Source: an uncultured Eubacterium sp.
Lineage (GTDB): Bacteria > Bacillota > Clostridia > Oscillospirales > Acutalibacteraceae
Length of the DNA stretch: 64,000 nt
Direction of reading: 5' to 3'
NCBI GenBank assembly: GCA_905234495.1
Contig: CAJOHE010000004.1
Location: forward strand, 38,319-102,318
In this document: in pieces, positions 24,170 to 31,774 of the stretch
Layout of the letters: every line of letters starts with the position of its first letter
How positions within the stretch are numbered: position 1 is the first letter of the stretch
Made by a program: the position numbers and the translations under genes
The notes under the pieces: generated by a model
What the model was told of the DNA's origin: nothing
The model's input: the letters and a program-made list of their open reading frames with translations, nothing else
Database searches by the model: none

Positions 24170-25896
24170 TATTCACGCACCCCCTTCTGCTGAGTTTCGT
24201 AAATCTCTTTGTAAACCTCGTTTGATTCAAGAAGCTCGGCGTGGGTTCCGACGCCCTTGATTTCGCCCTCGTCGACAACGAGGATTTTGTCCGCGTCCTG
24301 AACGGACGAGATACGCTGAGCGATGATGAACACCGTCGTGTCGCTAAGAGCCGAGTAGAAGCTCTCGCGGATTTTTGCCTCGGTTGCGGTGTCGACCGCG
24401 CTTGTCGAGTCGTCGAGGATTAAGATTTTCGGATTTTTAATCATTGCGCGGGCTATACAGAGCCTCTGCTTCTGACCGCCCGAAAGATTGAGTCCGCCCT
24501 GTGAAAGGTCGGTGTCGTAGCCGTCGGGCTGTGCGTTGATGAAGTCGTCGGCCTGAGCCCATTTGCAGGCGTTCACGATTTCCTCGTCGGTTGCGTCAGC
24601 CTTGCCCCAGCGGATGTTTTCCCTGATTGTGCCCGAGAAAAGAACGTTTTTCTGAAGCACGACGCCCGTCAGCTCACGAAGCGCCGCGAGGTCGTATTCC
24701 TTAACGTTTACGCCGTCGACGAGAAGCTCGCCGCCCGTCACGTCGTAGAGCCTCGGGATGAGATTTACAAGGCTTGACTTACCGCTGCCCGTTGAGCCGA
24801 TAATGCCCACAACCGAGCCCGCCTCGGCTTTGAAGCTGATGTTTTTGAGAACGTCGTCGCCCTCGTGGTAGCCGAAGTTTACGTTTTTAAACTCAACCTC
24901 GCCCTTCGGGTTTTCGGGAACGTAGGCGTTTTCGGGGTTCGTGATGTCAATCTCGGTGTCAAGCACCTCAACAACACGGTCGCCGCACGCCTTTGCCCTT
25001 GCAAACATTATGAAAAGCATTGAAACCATCATAATGTTCATAAGCACCTGAACGATGTAGGACGAAAGCACCGAAACCTCGCCGACGTCCATAAGTCCTG
25101 CGGCGGCGTCGTGCGCGCCTTTATAATAGATGTAAATAATTATGAAGTTCATCATCAGCATAAGAACGGGCATAAGGGTTACGACGATTCCCGCGGCTGT
25201 CGCGCCCTGCTTTGCAAGCTCGTCGGAAGCCTTGTGGAATTTTTCCTTTTCCCTGTCCTCGCGGACGTACGCCTTTACAACTCTTATTCCGATGAGGTTT
25301 TCCTGAACGACGCGGTTTACGTTGTCGATTTTCTTCTGCATTTTCTGGAAGAGGGGAAAACCGAATTTCAGACCGAGCACGATTATAACGAAGATAACCG
25401 GCAGAATGAATATGAGCACAAGTGAGAGCCTGTGGTTAATCCTGAATGCGAGCACCGCCGCAACAATCATAAGCGCGGGCGCTCTGAAAAGCATACGAAG
25501 TCCCATCATCAGCGTGTTCTGAAGCGCCGTAATGTCGTTTGTCATCCTCGTTGTGAGCGACGACGTTGAAAATGCGTCGATGTTTTTAAACGAGAAATCA
25601 CTGACCTTTTTATACACGTCCTTCCTCAGCCTGTACGAGAATTTCTGTCCCGCAACGGACGAGGTCTTCATTGTGATAAGTCCGCCCGAAAGACCGATTA
25701 TCGCAAGGGTGAGCATAATCAGACCGTACTTTACGGCGTGGCTTATCTGCGCGCCTGCCGAGTTTACGTCGTTGTAGACGAGGTTAGCGATTTTGGGAAG
25801 CGACAGCTCGCATATCGCCTCGATAATCATACCGCCCGCGCTCGCAAAGCAGAGAGCCCAGAGCCCGTTGAGATATTTTGAAAGCTTTCTAAACAT
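24169..25896 (-). CDS. ABC exporter subunit A, degenerate ATPase site
   Basis: A 575-residue half-transporter: six transmembrane helices and a nucleotide-binding domain with Walker A GSTGSGKSS and signature NLSGGQKQR. The Walker B end is LILDDSTSAVD, with Asp where the catalytic Glu should be, and the switch is IAQRISS, with Gln where His is usual. These are the marks of the degenerate-site subunit in heterodimeric exporters. The start overlaps the end of marR by eight bases, with GGAGG inside marR. Confidence 0.95.
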   Translation of the reverse strand: MFRKLSKYLNGLWALCFASAGGMIIEAICELSLPKIANLVYNDVNSAGAQISHAVKYGLIMLTLAIIGLSGGLITMKTSSVAGQKFSYRLRKDVYKKVSDFSFKNIDAFSTSSLTTRMTNDITALQNTLMMGLRMLFRAPALMIVAAVLAFRINHRLSLVLIFILPVIFVIIVLGLKFGFPLFQKMQKKIDNVNRVVQENLIGIRVVKAYVREDREKEKFHKASDELAKQGATAAGIVVTLMPVLMLMMNFIIIYIYYKGAHDAAAGLMDVGEVSVLSSYIVQVLMNIMMVSMLFIMFARAKACGDRVVEVLDTEIDITNPENAYVPENPKGEVEFKNVNFGYHEGDDVLKNISFKAEAGSVVGIIGSTGSGKSSLVNLIPRLYDVTGGELLVDGVNVKEYDLAALRELTGVVLQKNVLFSGTIRENIRWGKADATDEEIVNACKWAQADDFINAQPDGYDTDLSQGGLNLSGGQKQRLCIARAMIKNPKILILDDSTSAVDTATEAKIRESFYSALSDTTVFIIAQRISSVQDADKILVVDEGEIKGVGTHAELLESNEVYKEIYETQQKGVRE

Positions 25897-26353
25897 CGGC
25901 GTTTTCCTCCATTTCCATATTTTCTATAACCCTGTCGAGAAGGGCGGAGAGGGTGGCGCGTTCCTCTGCGGTGAGCCCGTTTGTAATACGGCTTTCCTGA
26001 GCGTCCATCTTCTCTTTGATGTTTTCGGTGACCGCCTCGCCCTTATCGGTGAGATAGAGGCGCACCGTTCGCGCGTCGTTTTCGTCGGGAAGCTTTTTGA
26101 TGAAGCCCGCCTTTTCCATTCGCTTAACGCTTACGCTTGCAGTCGCGGGGGTTACTCCGAGTTCCTTTGCAACCTCGCTGAGCGTGAGCCCGTTACTGTG
26201 CTTTAAAAGAATTATGATGTGATGCTGCCCCGAAAAGAGTCCTTCGCTGTTTACAACGGCGTTGAACCTGTTTCGCAAAAGCTGCGAAGCCCTGTGAATC
26301 CGCGGGCCGATAAGCCCTTTCGGAGGGGCGGAATGCTTGAAGTTTTCAGACAT
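25889..26353 (-). CDS. MarR-family transcriptional regulator
   Basis: 154 residues with a winged helix-turn-helix (about 55-120): GLTLSEVAKELGVTPATASVSVKRMEKAGF, then the wing DENDARTVRLYLTDKG. It is the first gene of a marR-ABC-ABC operon and probably represses it until a ligand binds. The start at 26353 is chosen because GAGGA lies six bases upstream and the promoter -10 lies further upstream, which rules out the longer frame to 26416. A 15-bp direct repeat between promoter and gene is the likely operator. Confidence 0.92.
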   Translation of the reverse strand: MSENFKHSAPPKGLIGPRIHRASQLLRNRFNAVVNSEGLFSGQHHIIILLKHSNGLTLSEVAKELGVTPATASVSVKRMEKAGFIKKLPDENDARTVRLYLTDKGEAVTENIKEKMDAQESRITNGLTAEERATLSALLDRVIENMEMEENADV

Positions 26354-26375
26354 ATTCATTCCTCGTTGTAGTTTG

Positions 26376-26405
26376 TTTAGTCGGCTAATATTTAGTCGGC
26401 TAACA
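26376..26405 (-). promoter_or_regulatory. Probable MarR operator: 15-bp direct repeat
   Basis: TTTAGTCGGCTAATA and TTTAGTCGGCTAACA lie back to back. Each contains the partly palindromic core TAGTCGGCTA. They sit just downstream of the -10 box, where a repressor would block transcription. Confidence 0.75.
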
Positions 26406-26406
26406 T

Positions 26407-26434
26407 ATTTTAGCACAAAATTTCAATTTGTCAA
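26407..26434 (-). promoter_or_regulatory. Promoter of the marR-ABC operon
   Basis: On the minus strand: -35 TTGACA, 16-nt spacer, extended -10 TGCTAAAAT. Confidence 0.75.
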
Positions 26435-26442
26435 GATAATTG

Positions 26443-26471
26443 TTGAACATTTAATTTTATTGTGGTAAAAT
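26443..26471 (+). promoter_or_regulatory. Promoter of rsmA
   Basis: -35 TTGAAC, 17-nt spacer, -10 TAAAAT, 33 nt before the rsmA start and divergent from the marR promoter. Confidence 0.75.
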
Positions 26472-26504
26472 AACGGCAATTATTAGAAATCATCTGGTGA
26501 TTTT

Positions 26505-27353
26505 ATGGATTTATGCGATTTAAACACAATTAAAAAGGTGATGTCGCGCCACGGCTTTTCGTTTTCAAAGGCGCTCGGGCAGAATTTTCTGATTAACCCC
26601 GAGGTCTGTCCCGAGATGGCGGCGGCGCTTGACGCCGACGAGAAGACGGGCGTGCTTGAAATAGGCGCGGGCGTCGGCGTTCTCACAAAGGAACTTGCAA
26701 AGGCTGCGGGAAAGGTGGTCAGCGTTGAGCTTGACAAGAGGCTAATTGACGTGCTTGCCGAAACGCTTGCGGACTTTGACAATATCGAGATTGTCAACGA
26801 CGACATTATGAAGCTCGACCTCTGTGAGTTTTTGAAGGAAAAGTTTGACGGGTGCGAAAAAATCGCGGTCTGCGCAAACCTGCCGTACTACATCACCTCG
26901 CCGATAATTATGCTTCTTCTCGAAAGCGGCGCGCCGATTGACGAAATCGTCGTTATGGTGCAGAAGGAAGCGGGCGAGAGGCTTTGCGCCGAGGTGGGCT
27001 CGCGCCTTGCGGGTGCGGTCAGCGTTGCGGTGAACTACTATGCCGAAAGCGAGATTCTTTTCGAGGTCGGCAGGGAAAGCTTCGTTCCGAGCCCGAAGGT
27101 TGACTCGGTTGTAATCAGGCTCACCCCGAGAGGCGAGCAGATATATAATGTAAAGGACGAGAAGAGATTTTTCACGGTTGTGAAATGCGCCTTTTCGCAG
27201 AGAAGAAAAACCGCGCTCAACTCGATTTCAAACACGCTCGGCGTGAAAAAGGAAAGCGTTGCGGCGGTCTTTGACGAGCTCGGACTTGACAAAAATATTC
27301 GGGCTGAGAAATTAACGATGAAAGAGCTCATCGCTCTGTCCGAGAAAATATAA
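26505..27353 (+). CDS. rsmA: 16S rRNA (adenine1518-N6/adenine1519-N6)-dimethyltransferase RsmA
   Basis: A 282-residue KsgA-type methyltransferase that dimethylates two adenines near the 3' end of 16S rRNA. It has the N-terminal SKALGQNFLINPEV, the SAM loop LEIGAGVGVLTKEL, the catalytic NLPYYITSPI and the C-terminal RNA-contact region SFVPSPKVDSVVIRL. The start is preceded by GGTGATTTT. The MATE exporter follows ten bases after the stop, so both are probably co-transcribed. Confidence 0.96.
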   Translation: MDLCDLNTIKKVMSRHGFSFSKALGQNFLINPEVCPEMAAALDADEKTGVLEIGAGVGVLTKELAKAAGKVVSVELDKRLIDVLAETLADFDNIEIVNDDIMKLDLCEFLKEKFDGCEKIAVCANLPYYITSPIIMLLLESGAPIDEIVVMVQKEAGERLCAEVGSRLAGAVSVAVNYYAESEILFEVGRESFVPSPKVDSVVIRLTPRGEQIYNVKDEKRFFTVVKCAFSQRRKTALNSISNTLGVKKESVAAVFDELGLDKNIRAEKLTMKELIALSEKI

Positions 27354-27363
27354 AGAGGAAACA

Positions 27364-28752
27364 ATGAAGGACAACACGAAGATTTTTTCCGAATACAAGG
27401 TGCCCAAGGCGGTAATGACCATGGCGGTGCCGAGTATGCTCGGAATGTTAATTAATATTGTATATAATCTTGCCGACACCTTTTTCGTAGGGCAGACCGG
27501 CGACAGTAATCAGGTTGCCGCGGTCAGCGTTTCGATGCCGGTCTTTCTCATCACGCTTTCGATAGGAAACCTGTTCGGCGTGGGCGGCTGCGCGTTTCTG
27601 AGCCGTTCGCTCGGCGAGGGAAAGATTGACAGGGTAAAGCAGATTTCAAGCTTCTGCATCTACACCGCAATCGGCGTGGGCGTGGTTATCGGCGTGATTT
27701 TCTACTTTTTCAAACGCCCGATACTCTATCTCGTCGGCGCGAGCGACAACACGATTGACTTTGCCTGCGACTATCTGAAATGGATTGCGTTCGGCGCGCC
27801 GTTTTTCACCACCTCAATCACGGTGTGCAACCTTGTGAGAGGCGAGGGCGCGGCGAGGGATTCGATGCTCGGAATGGTAATCGGTCAGCTTGTAAATATC
27901 GTGCTTGACCCGATATTCATTCTTTCAAGCGGCGACAGGCTTTTGGGCTTTCATCTGCCGTTCGGGCTCGGTCTCGGCGTTGCGGGCGCGGCGATTGCAA
28001 CGGTTATCGGAAACGTTGTTTCCGTGCTCTATTTCCTCGTGTATTTTCTCAGGGGCAAGAGCATACTCAGCATTACGCCGAGAAGGTACACGCTCAAAAA
28101 CGGAATACCGTGCGGGGTTATCAGCGTAGGGCTTCCCGCTTGTCTCAATAACCTTTTGATGAGCCTGAGCAATATTGTTATCAACATTGTCCTTTCGGGC
28201 TACGGCGATATTCCCGTTGCGGCTATGGGCATCGCGATGAAGGCAAATATGCTTGTCGTTATGCTTCAGATAGGACTTGCGCAGGGCGTTCAGCCGATTA
28301 TCGGCTACTGCTACGGCGCTAAAAACTATGAGAGAATGCAGAAGGTTATGCGCTTCAGCATTTTCTGCAATATCGTAATTGGCACCGTGATGACCGCGTT
28401 TTACGTTATCTTCAAAGAGAGGGTTATCGACGTGTTCATCGACAATCCCGACGTTGTTGAAATCGGCGTCAAGATGCTCGTTGCGCTTATGTCGCCCGGT
28501 CCGGTTATCGGCATTATGTTTGTGCTCAACTTTGCCTTTCAGGGAATGGGCAAGGGCAGGCAGAGCCTTTTGCTCTCGGTCGGCAGGCAGGGACTCATCT
28601 ACATCCCGATGCTGTTTATTATGAACAGGCTCGTGGGGCTTGAGGGCGTAATCTGGTCTCAGGCGTGCGCGGACTACGTCTGCATAGTAATGGCGCTTGT
28701 GATGTGGTTTGTTATAAAAAAGAATCTAAAAAAAGAAACGGAGCTTTCTTAG
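27364..28752 (+). CDS. MATE-family multidrug efflux protein
   Basis: A 462-residue protein with 12 predicted transmembrane helices in two homologous halves (pseudo-repeats PSMLGMLINIVYNLADTFFV and LPACLNNLLMSLSNIVINIV). MATE proteins export cationic drugs or metabolites by Na+ or H+ antiport; the substrate cannot be read from sequence. AGAGGA precedes the ATG. The final codons form the left arm of the terminator, so the stop lies inside the stem-loop. Confidence 0.93.
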   Translation: MKDNTKIFSEYKVPKAVMTMAVPSMLGMLINIVYNLADTFFVGQTGDSNQVAAVSVSMPVFLITLSIGNLFGVGGCAFLSRSLGEGKIDRVKQISSFCIYTAIGVGVVIGVIFYFFKRPILYLVGASDNTIDFACDYLKWIAFGAPFFTTSITVCNLVRGEGAARDSMLGMVIGQLVNIVLDPIFILSSGDRLLGFHLPFGLGLGVAGAAIATVIGNVVSVLYFLVYFLRGKSILSITPRRYTLKNGIPCGVISVGLPACLNNLLMSLSNIVINIVLSGYGDIPVAAMGIAMKANMLVVMLQIGLAQGVQPIIGYCYGAKNYERMQKVMRFSIFCNIVIGTVMTAFYVIFKERVIDVFIDNPDVVEIGVKMLVALMSPGPVIGIMFVLNFAFQGMGKGRQSLLLSVGRQGLIYIPMLFIMNRLVGLEGVIWSQACADYVCIVMALVMWFVIKKNLKKETELS

Positions 28753-28764
28753 CTCCGTTTTTTA
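28738..28764 (+). terminator. Terminator overlapping the end of the MATE gene
   Basis: Stem ACGGAGC/GCTCCGT with a 7-nt loop, then TTTTT. The loop and right arm include the TAG stop. Confidence 0.85.
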
Positions 28765-28769
28765 GATAA

Positions 28770-28823
28770 TAGAATAATTGCAGTTACTCGCTACGCTCGG
28801 ACAATAATTACGCATTACGAATT
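28770..28823. repeat. Composite repeat tail at the end of the GH27 gene
   Basis: It contains TTACTCGCTACGCTCGGACAATAA and AATTACGCATTACGAATT. Related pieces occur at 42299-42325, 42482-42508 and 44400-44427. The GH27 stop codon and its last three codons lie inside it. Confidence 0.65.
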
Positions 28824-30103
28824 TTAATCAATACCGCGCCGTGCGGTTCGACCTCGGCTTTGAAAACCTTTTTGTATATGCCGAGGGTTTTCTTTTGCCA
28901 GATGTCGTAGATTTCGCAGCCCCCGGCGCCGATTGCCGCAAGGTCGAGCTTAACCGTATCCGCCTTTTCGCCGACGTTAAAGAGCGCGGCGTATTTGCAC
29001 CTTCTGCCGTCCGCAACCCAGACTATATGGCACTTTGTGCGGTAAAGCTCGTGCGCCCTTCTGCTGTTTCGGTGCATTTTGCAGTATTCCTCGTTTGTGA
29101 GAAGGGAAAGAGTCCATTCGTCGTTTTCGGGAAGGTTTCCGCCAAACATCAGCGGGCTTCTGAATATTCCCCAGAGGCTCATCATCGTGAGCTGCTCGGG
29201 CTTTGTAAACTGCGTCATTCTGTTCTGCGCGCCGTGGCAGGTGCCGTTTTTCGAGAGCCTGCCGAGGGGAAGCATATCGCAGTCGGGATAATTGCCGGTG
29301 CGAACCTCGTTTTCCCAGAGCTTGCAGCGCGAGAACATATCGTAAAGCTTGTCCCACACGTCCCAGAAATCGCCCGTGAGCCGCCACATATTTGCGTGCT
29401 TTGCAAGGTGCTTCGCCGTTGAAATCTCGGCGGGGCCGGGTGAAAGGGAAAGCACCATATCCCTGCCGCAGTTGTCTATAGCTCTGCGAATCATCTCGAC
29501 CTCATAAGCGGCTGAGTAGGGGTTGTCCCACTTGCGAAATTCGGTCACGCAGATATCGTCGCACTTGATGAAATCAACGCCCCAAGAGGCATAGAGCTCA
29601 AAGAGTGAGTTGTAGTAATCCTGAGCGCCCTCACAGTCGTACATACCGTACATATCGGTGTTCCAGCTGCACACGGAAAAATGGTGCGCAACCTGACGCG
29701 CGGTGTATCTGCTTCCCTTAATCGGAAGGTCCGCGTGCACCGCCTGACGGGGGATGCCGCGCATCATATGTATGCCGAATTTCAGCCCGAGGGCGTGGCA
29801 GTAGTCGGCAATCGGTCTGAAGCCCCTGCCGCCCTTTGCGCTCGGGAAGCGGTTTTCGGCAGGAATGAGCCTGCCGTATTTATCCATATTCAGCGGCGCG
29901 AAATTGTTGTAGTCGTTGTCCTTTGCGTTTGGCTCGTACCACTGAATGTCGCAGACGACGTATTTCCAGCCGTAGGGCTTGAGATATTTCGCCATATAAT
30001 CGGCGTTTTCCTTAAGCTCTTTTTCGGTCACGGCGGCGCCGAAACAGTCCCAGCTGTTCCAGCCCATCGGCGCGGTTTTTGCAAGCTTTTTAAAATCGGT
30101 CAT
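28808..30103 (-). CDS. Glycoside hydrolase family 27-like protein (alpha-galactosidase type)
   Basis: 431 residues with the GH27 TIM barrel: APMGWNSWDCFG (11-22), a catalytic strand GVDFIKCDDI with likely nucleophile Asp182, WRLTGDFWDVWDKL with the probable acid/base Asp, and a C-terminal beta domain from about 350. There is no signal peptide or membrane anchor, so it probably acts in the cytosol on imported galactosides or related sugars. GH27 also includes other specificities. GGAGG precedes the start. It is a separate lineage from the membrane-anchored GH27 at 56667-58400. Confidence 0.85.
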   Translation of the reverse strand: MTDFKKLAKTAPMGWNSWDCFGAAVTEKELKENADYMAKYLKPYGWKYVVCDIQWYEPNAKDNDYNNFAPLNMDKYGRLIPAENRFPSAKGGRGFRPIADYCHALGLKFGIHMMRGIPRQAVHADLPIKGSRYTARQVAHHFSVCSWNTDMYGMYDCEGAQDYYNSLFELYASWGVDFIKCDDICVTEFRKWDNPYSAAYEVEMIRRAIDNCGRDMVLSLSPGPAEISTAKHLAKHANMWRLTGDFWDVWDKLYDMFSRCKLWENEVRTGNYPDCDMLPLGRLSKNGTCHGAQNRMTQFTKPEQLTMMSLWGIFRSPLMFGGNLPENDEWTLSLLTNEEYCKMHRNSRRAHELYRTKCHIVWVADGRRCKYAALFNVGEKADTVKLDLAAIGAGGCEIYDIWQKKTLGIYKKVFKAEVEPHGAVLIKIRNA

Positions 30104-30158
30104 AGAATAACCTCCGTTTCATTTTCATTATAATTTTTCGGGGAAAATAAGTCAATAA

Positions 30159-30184
30159 AAAAGGAAGGCGTTTGCCTTCCTTTT
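30159..30184 (-). terminator. Terminator after the PHP-like gene
   Basis: Stem AAAAGGAAGGC/GCCTTCCTTTT with a 4-nt loop; on the minus strand it runs into TTTTTTATTG. Confidence 0.85.
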
Positions 30185-30189
30185 ATCTT

Positions 30190-31083
30190 TTATTCTTTTG
30201 CCTCTTCGGCTTTCTTTGCTGCCTCTCTCTCGGCCTTTCTCTGGGCTCTCTTTTTCTTTGCCTTGTAGCCCATGAGCTTGTCGAAGTGTTCGTCGGGCGT
30301 TGTGCAGGAACCGAGGGTTACGGTTCTCTTGCCGTAAAGGCCCTGGAAATCGGAACCGCCTGTCTGAAGAAGCTTTTTCTTTTTGCAGATGCCCGCAAGC
30401 ATTTCGATATCCTCGTCGCTTGCCGAGGGATGCCATACCTCAACGCCGTCAAGTCCGAGCTCGACGTACTTGTCTATCTCGGCAACGTTGTCGTTTTCAA
30501 TCGGCTTTGCAAGAATTGCGATGCCGTTTGCGTTGTGTATCTCTTCAAGAACCTCGGTAACCTCGGGATATTTTACCGGCGCGAGAATATTCGTCTCGCT
30601 GTCGGGCGAGAAGAGGGCGTCGTAAAGCTCGCCGTAAATCTCGTTTGTGTAGCCCGCGTCCATAAGGGCGTGCATAATGTGCTGCTTAAACAGGTTCGTT
30701 GAGCCCGAGGCGTGGCTGATAATGAAATCGCTTGAAATGGGGAAGCGCGACGCCACCTTGAGCATCATAAGCTGAGCCGACCTTTTTCTTGCGACAGAGG
30801 TTCGCCTGCAAAGCCCCTCAAGCCTGTCGGGGGTGTCTGCAAGGTAGCAGAGGATATTTACCTGTTTGCCTGCCTCAGAGTCGATTGCAGAAAGCTCGAC
30901 GCCCGGGATAATCCTAACGTCGTAGCGCTTGCCGATAACCTGACCGCGCACCGTTCCCGCAAGGCAGTCTATATCCGTGATTGAAATTGTGTCGATGCCG
31001 CTCTTCTGGGCGATAACGATTAAATCCTCAATACCAACAGACCCGTCGCTGAGTTTTGTGTGACAATGTAAATCTGCTGCCAT
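30190..31083 (-). CDS. PHP-domain protein with several metal ligands replaced
   Basis: A 297-residue protein of the PHP phosphoesterase superfamily (RNase AM/YciV-like layout). Kept: DLHCHTKLSDG (HxH at 6-8), GVELSA (Glu63), QHI (His135) and GSD (Asp245). Changed: the usual TDH is TDID (Ile38), the usual AHP is AKP (Lys193), and the usual SDFHG is SDFQG (Gln247). Three metal-binding histidines are therefore missing, so it may be inactive or bind fewer metals. A Lys/Ala/Glu-rich helical tail of about 30 residues ends the protein. AGGAG precedes the ATG. Confidence 0.85.
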   Translation of the reverse strand: MAADLHCHTKLSDGSVGIEDLIVIAQKSGIDTISITDIDCLAGTVRGQVIGKRYDVRIIPGVELSAIDSEAGKQVNILCYLADTPDRLEGLCRRTSVARKRSAQLMMLKVASRFPISSDFIISHASGSTNLFKQHIMHALMDAGYTNEIYGELYDALFSPDSETNILAPVKYPEVTEVLEEIHNANGIAILAKPIENDNVAEIDKYVELGLDGVEVWHPSASDEDIEMLAGICKKKKLLQTGGSDFQGLYGKRTVTLGSCTTPDEHFDKLMGYKAKKKRAQRKAEREAAKKAEEAKE

Positions 31084-31144
31084 AGGTACTCCTTTCCTGT
31101 AATTGTAAAACTTTTCTGTTTTTTAGATAAATTGATACATATAC

Positions 31145-31173
31145 ATAATAACACTAAATAAAGATATTTGCAA
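31145..31173 (-). promoter_or_regulatory. Promoter of the PHP-like gene
   Basis: On the minus strand: -35 TTGCAA, 17-nt spacer, -10 TATTAT. Confidence 0.6.
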
Positions 31174-31222
31174 CTGTAATAATAGACAAAATTTTATTAT
31201 TTTTCGAGCAAAACAAGGACTT

Positions 31223-31774
31223 TTAATGGTCAATGTGTATATTAAGAACCTTGTTCAGCTTGCTGACGGGAAGTCCGACCACATTGAAGTAGTCGCCGCC
31301 GACGCTTTCAACAAGAAGCGCGCCCTTCTGCTGGATGCCGTAGGCGCCCGCCTTGTCCATGGGCTCGCCCGTAGAAATATAGGCGCGGATTTCATAGTCG
31401 GAAAGCTCAAAGAATTTCACCTTCGTCTCAACCGAAAAGGTGGTTTCGCCCTTCGGGGAAATGACCGTCACGCCCGTGAAAACGCTGTGGGTTCTGCCGC
31501 TCAGGGTGCGAAGCATATCAAAAGCGTCGCTCTCGTCCTTCGGCTTGCCGAGAATTTTTCCGTCGATTGCAACGACGGTGTCTGCGCCGATGACGGTGTC
31601 AACGCCGTTTTTAAACGGAAGCGCTTTGATTTTTGAGAGCGTTTCAACCGCCTCTTTCGGGGAAATTCCGTCGGGCAGGGTTTCGTCCTCGTCGGTCGTC
31701 TTAATCACAAAGTCGGTCGTTATGAGCGAGAGAAGCTCCTTTCTCCTCGGTGATTTTGATGCAAGAATAAGCAT
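31223..31774 (-). CDS. maf: Maf family nucleoside triphosphate pyrophosphatase
   Basis: A 183-residue Maf/YhdE-type enzyme that hydrolyses dTTP/UTP or modified nucleotides to monophosphates. It shows the N-terminal LILASKSPRRKELL, GADTVVAIDG (about 68) and the C-terminal GEPMDKAGAYGIQQKG...GDYFNVVGLP. Its start shares one base with the stop of the upstream U32 gene. Cytosolic; often placed near division genes, and zapA lies two genes upstream here. Confidence 0.93.
   Translation of the reverse strand: MLILASKSPRRKELLSLITTDFVIKTTDEDETLPDGISPKEAVETLSKIKALPFKNGVDTVIGADTVVAIDGKILGKPKDESDAFDMLRTLSGRTHSVFTGVTVISPKGETTFSVETKVKFFELSDYEIRAYISTGEPMDKAGAYGIQQKGALLVESVGGDYFNVVGLPVSKLNKVLNIHIDH

Noticed and set aside
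26354..26416. Longer MarR reading frame starting at 26416
   Set aside because: The extra codons overlap the operator and the -10 box, and a ribosome site fits the internal ATG at 26353.
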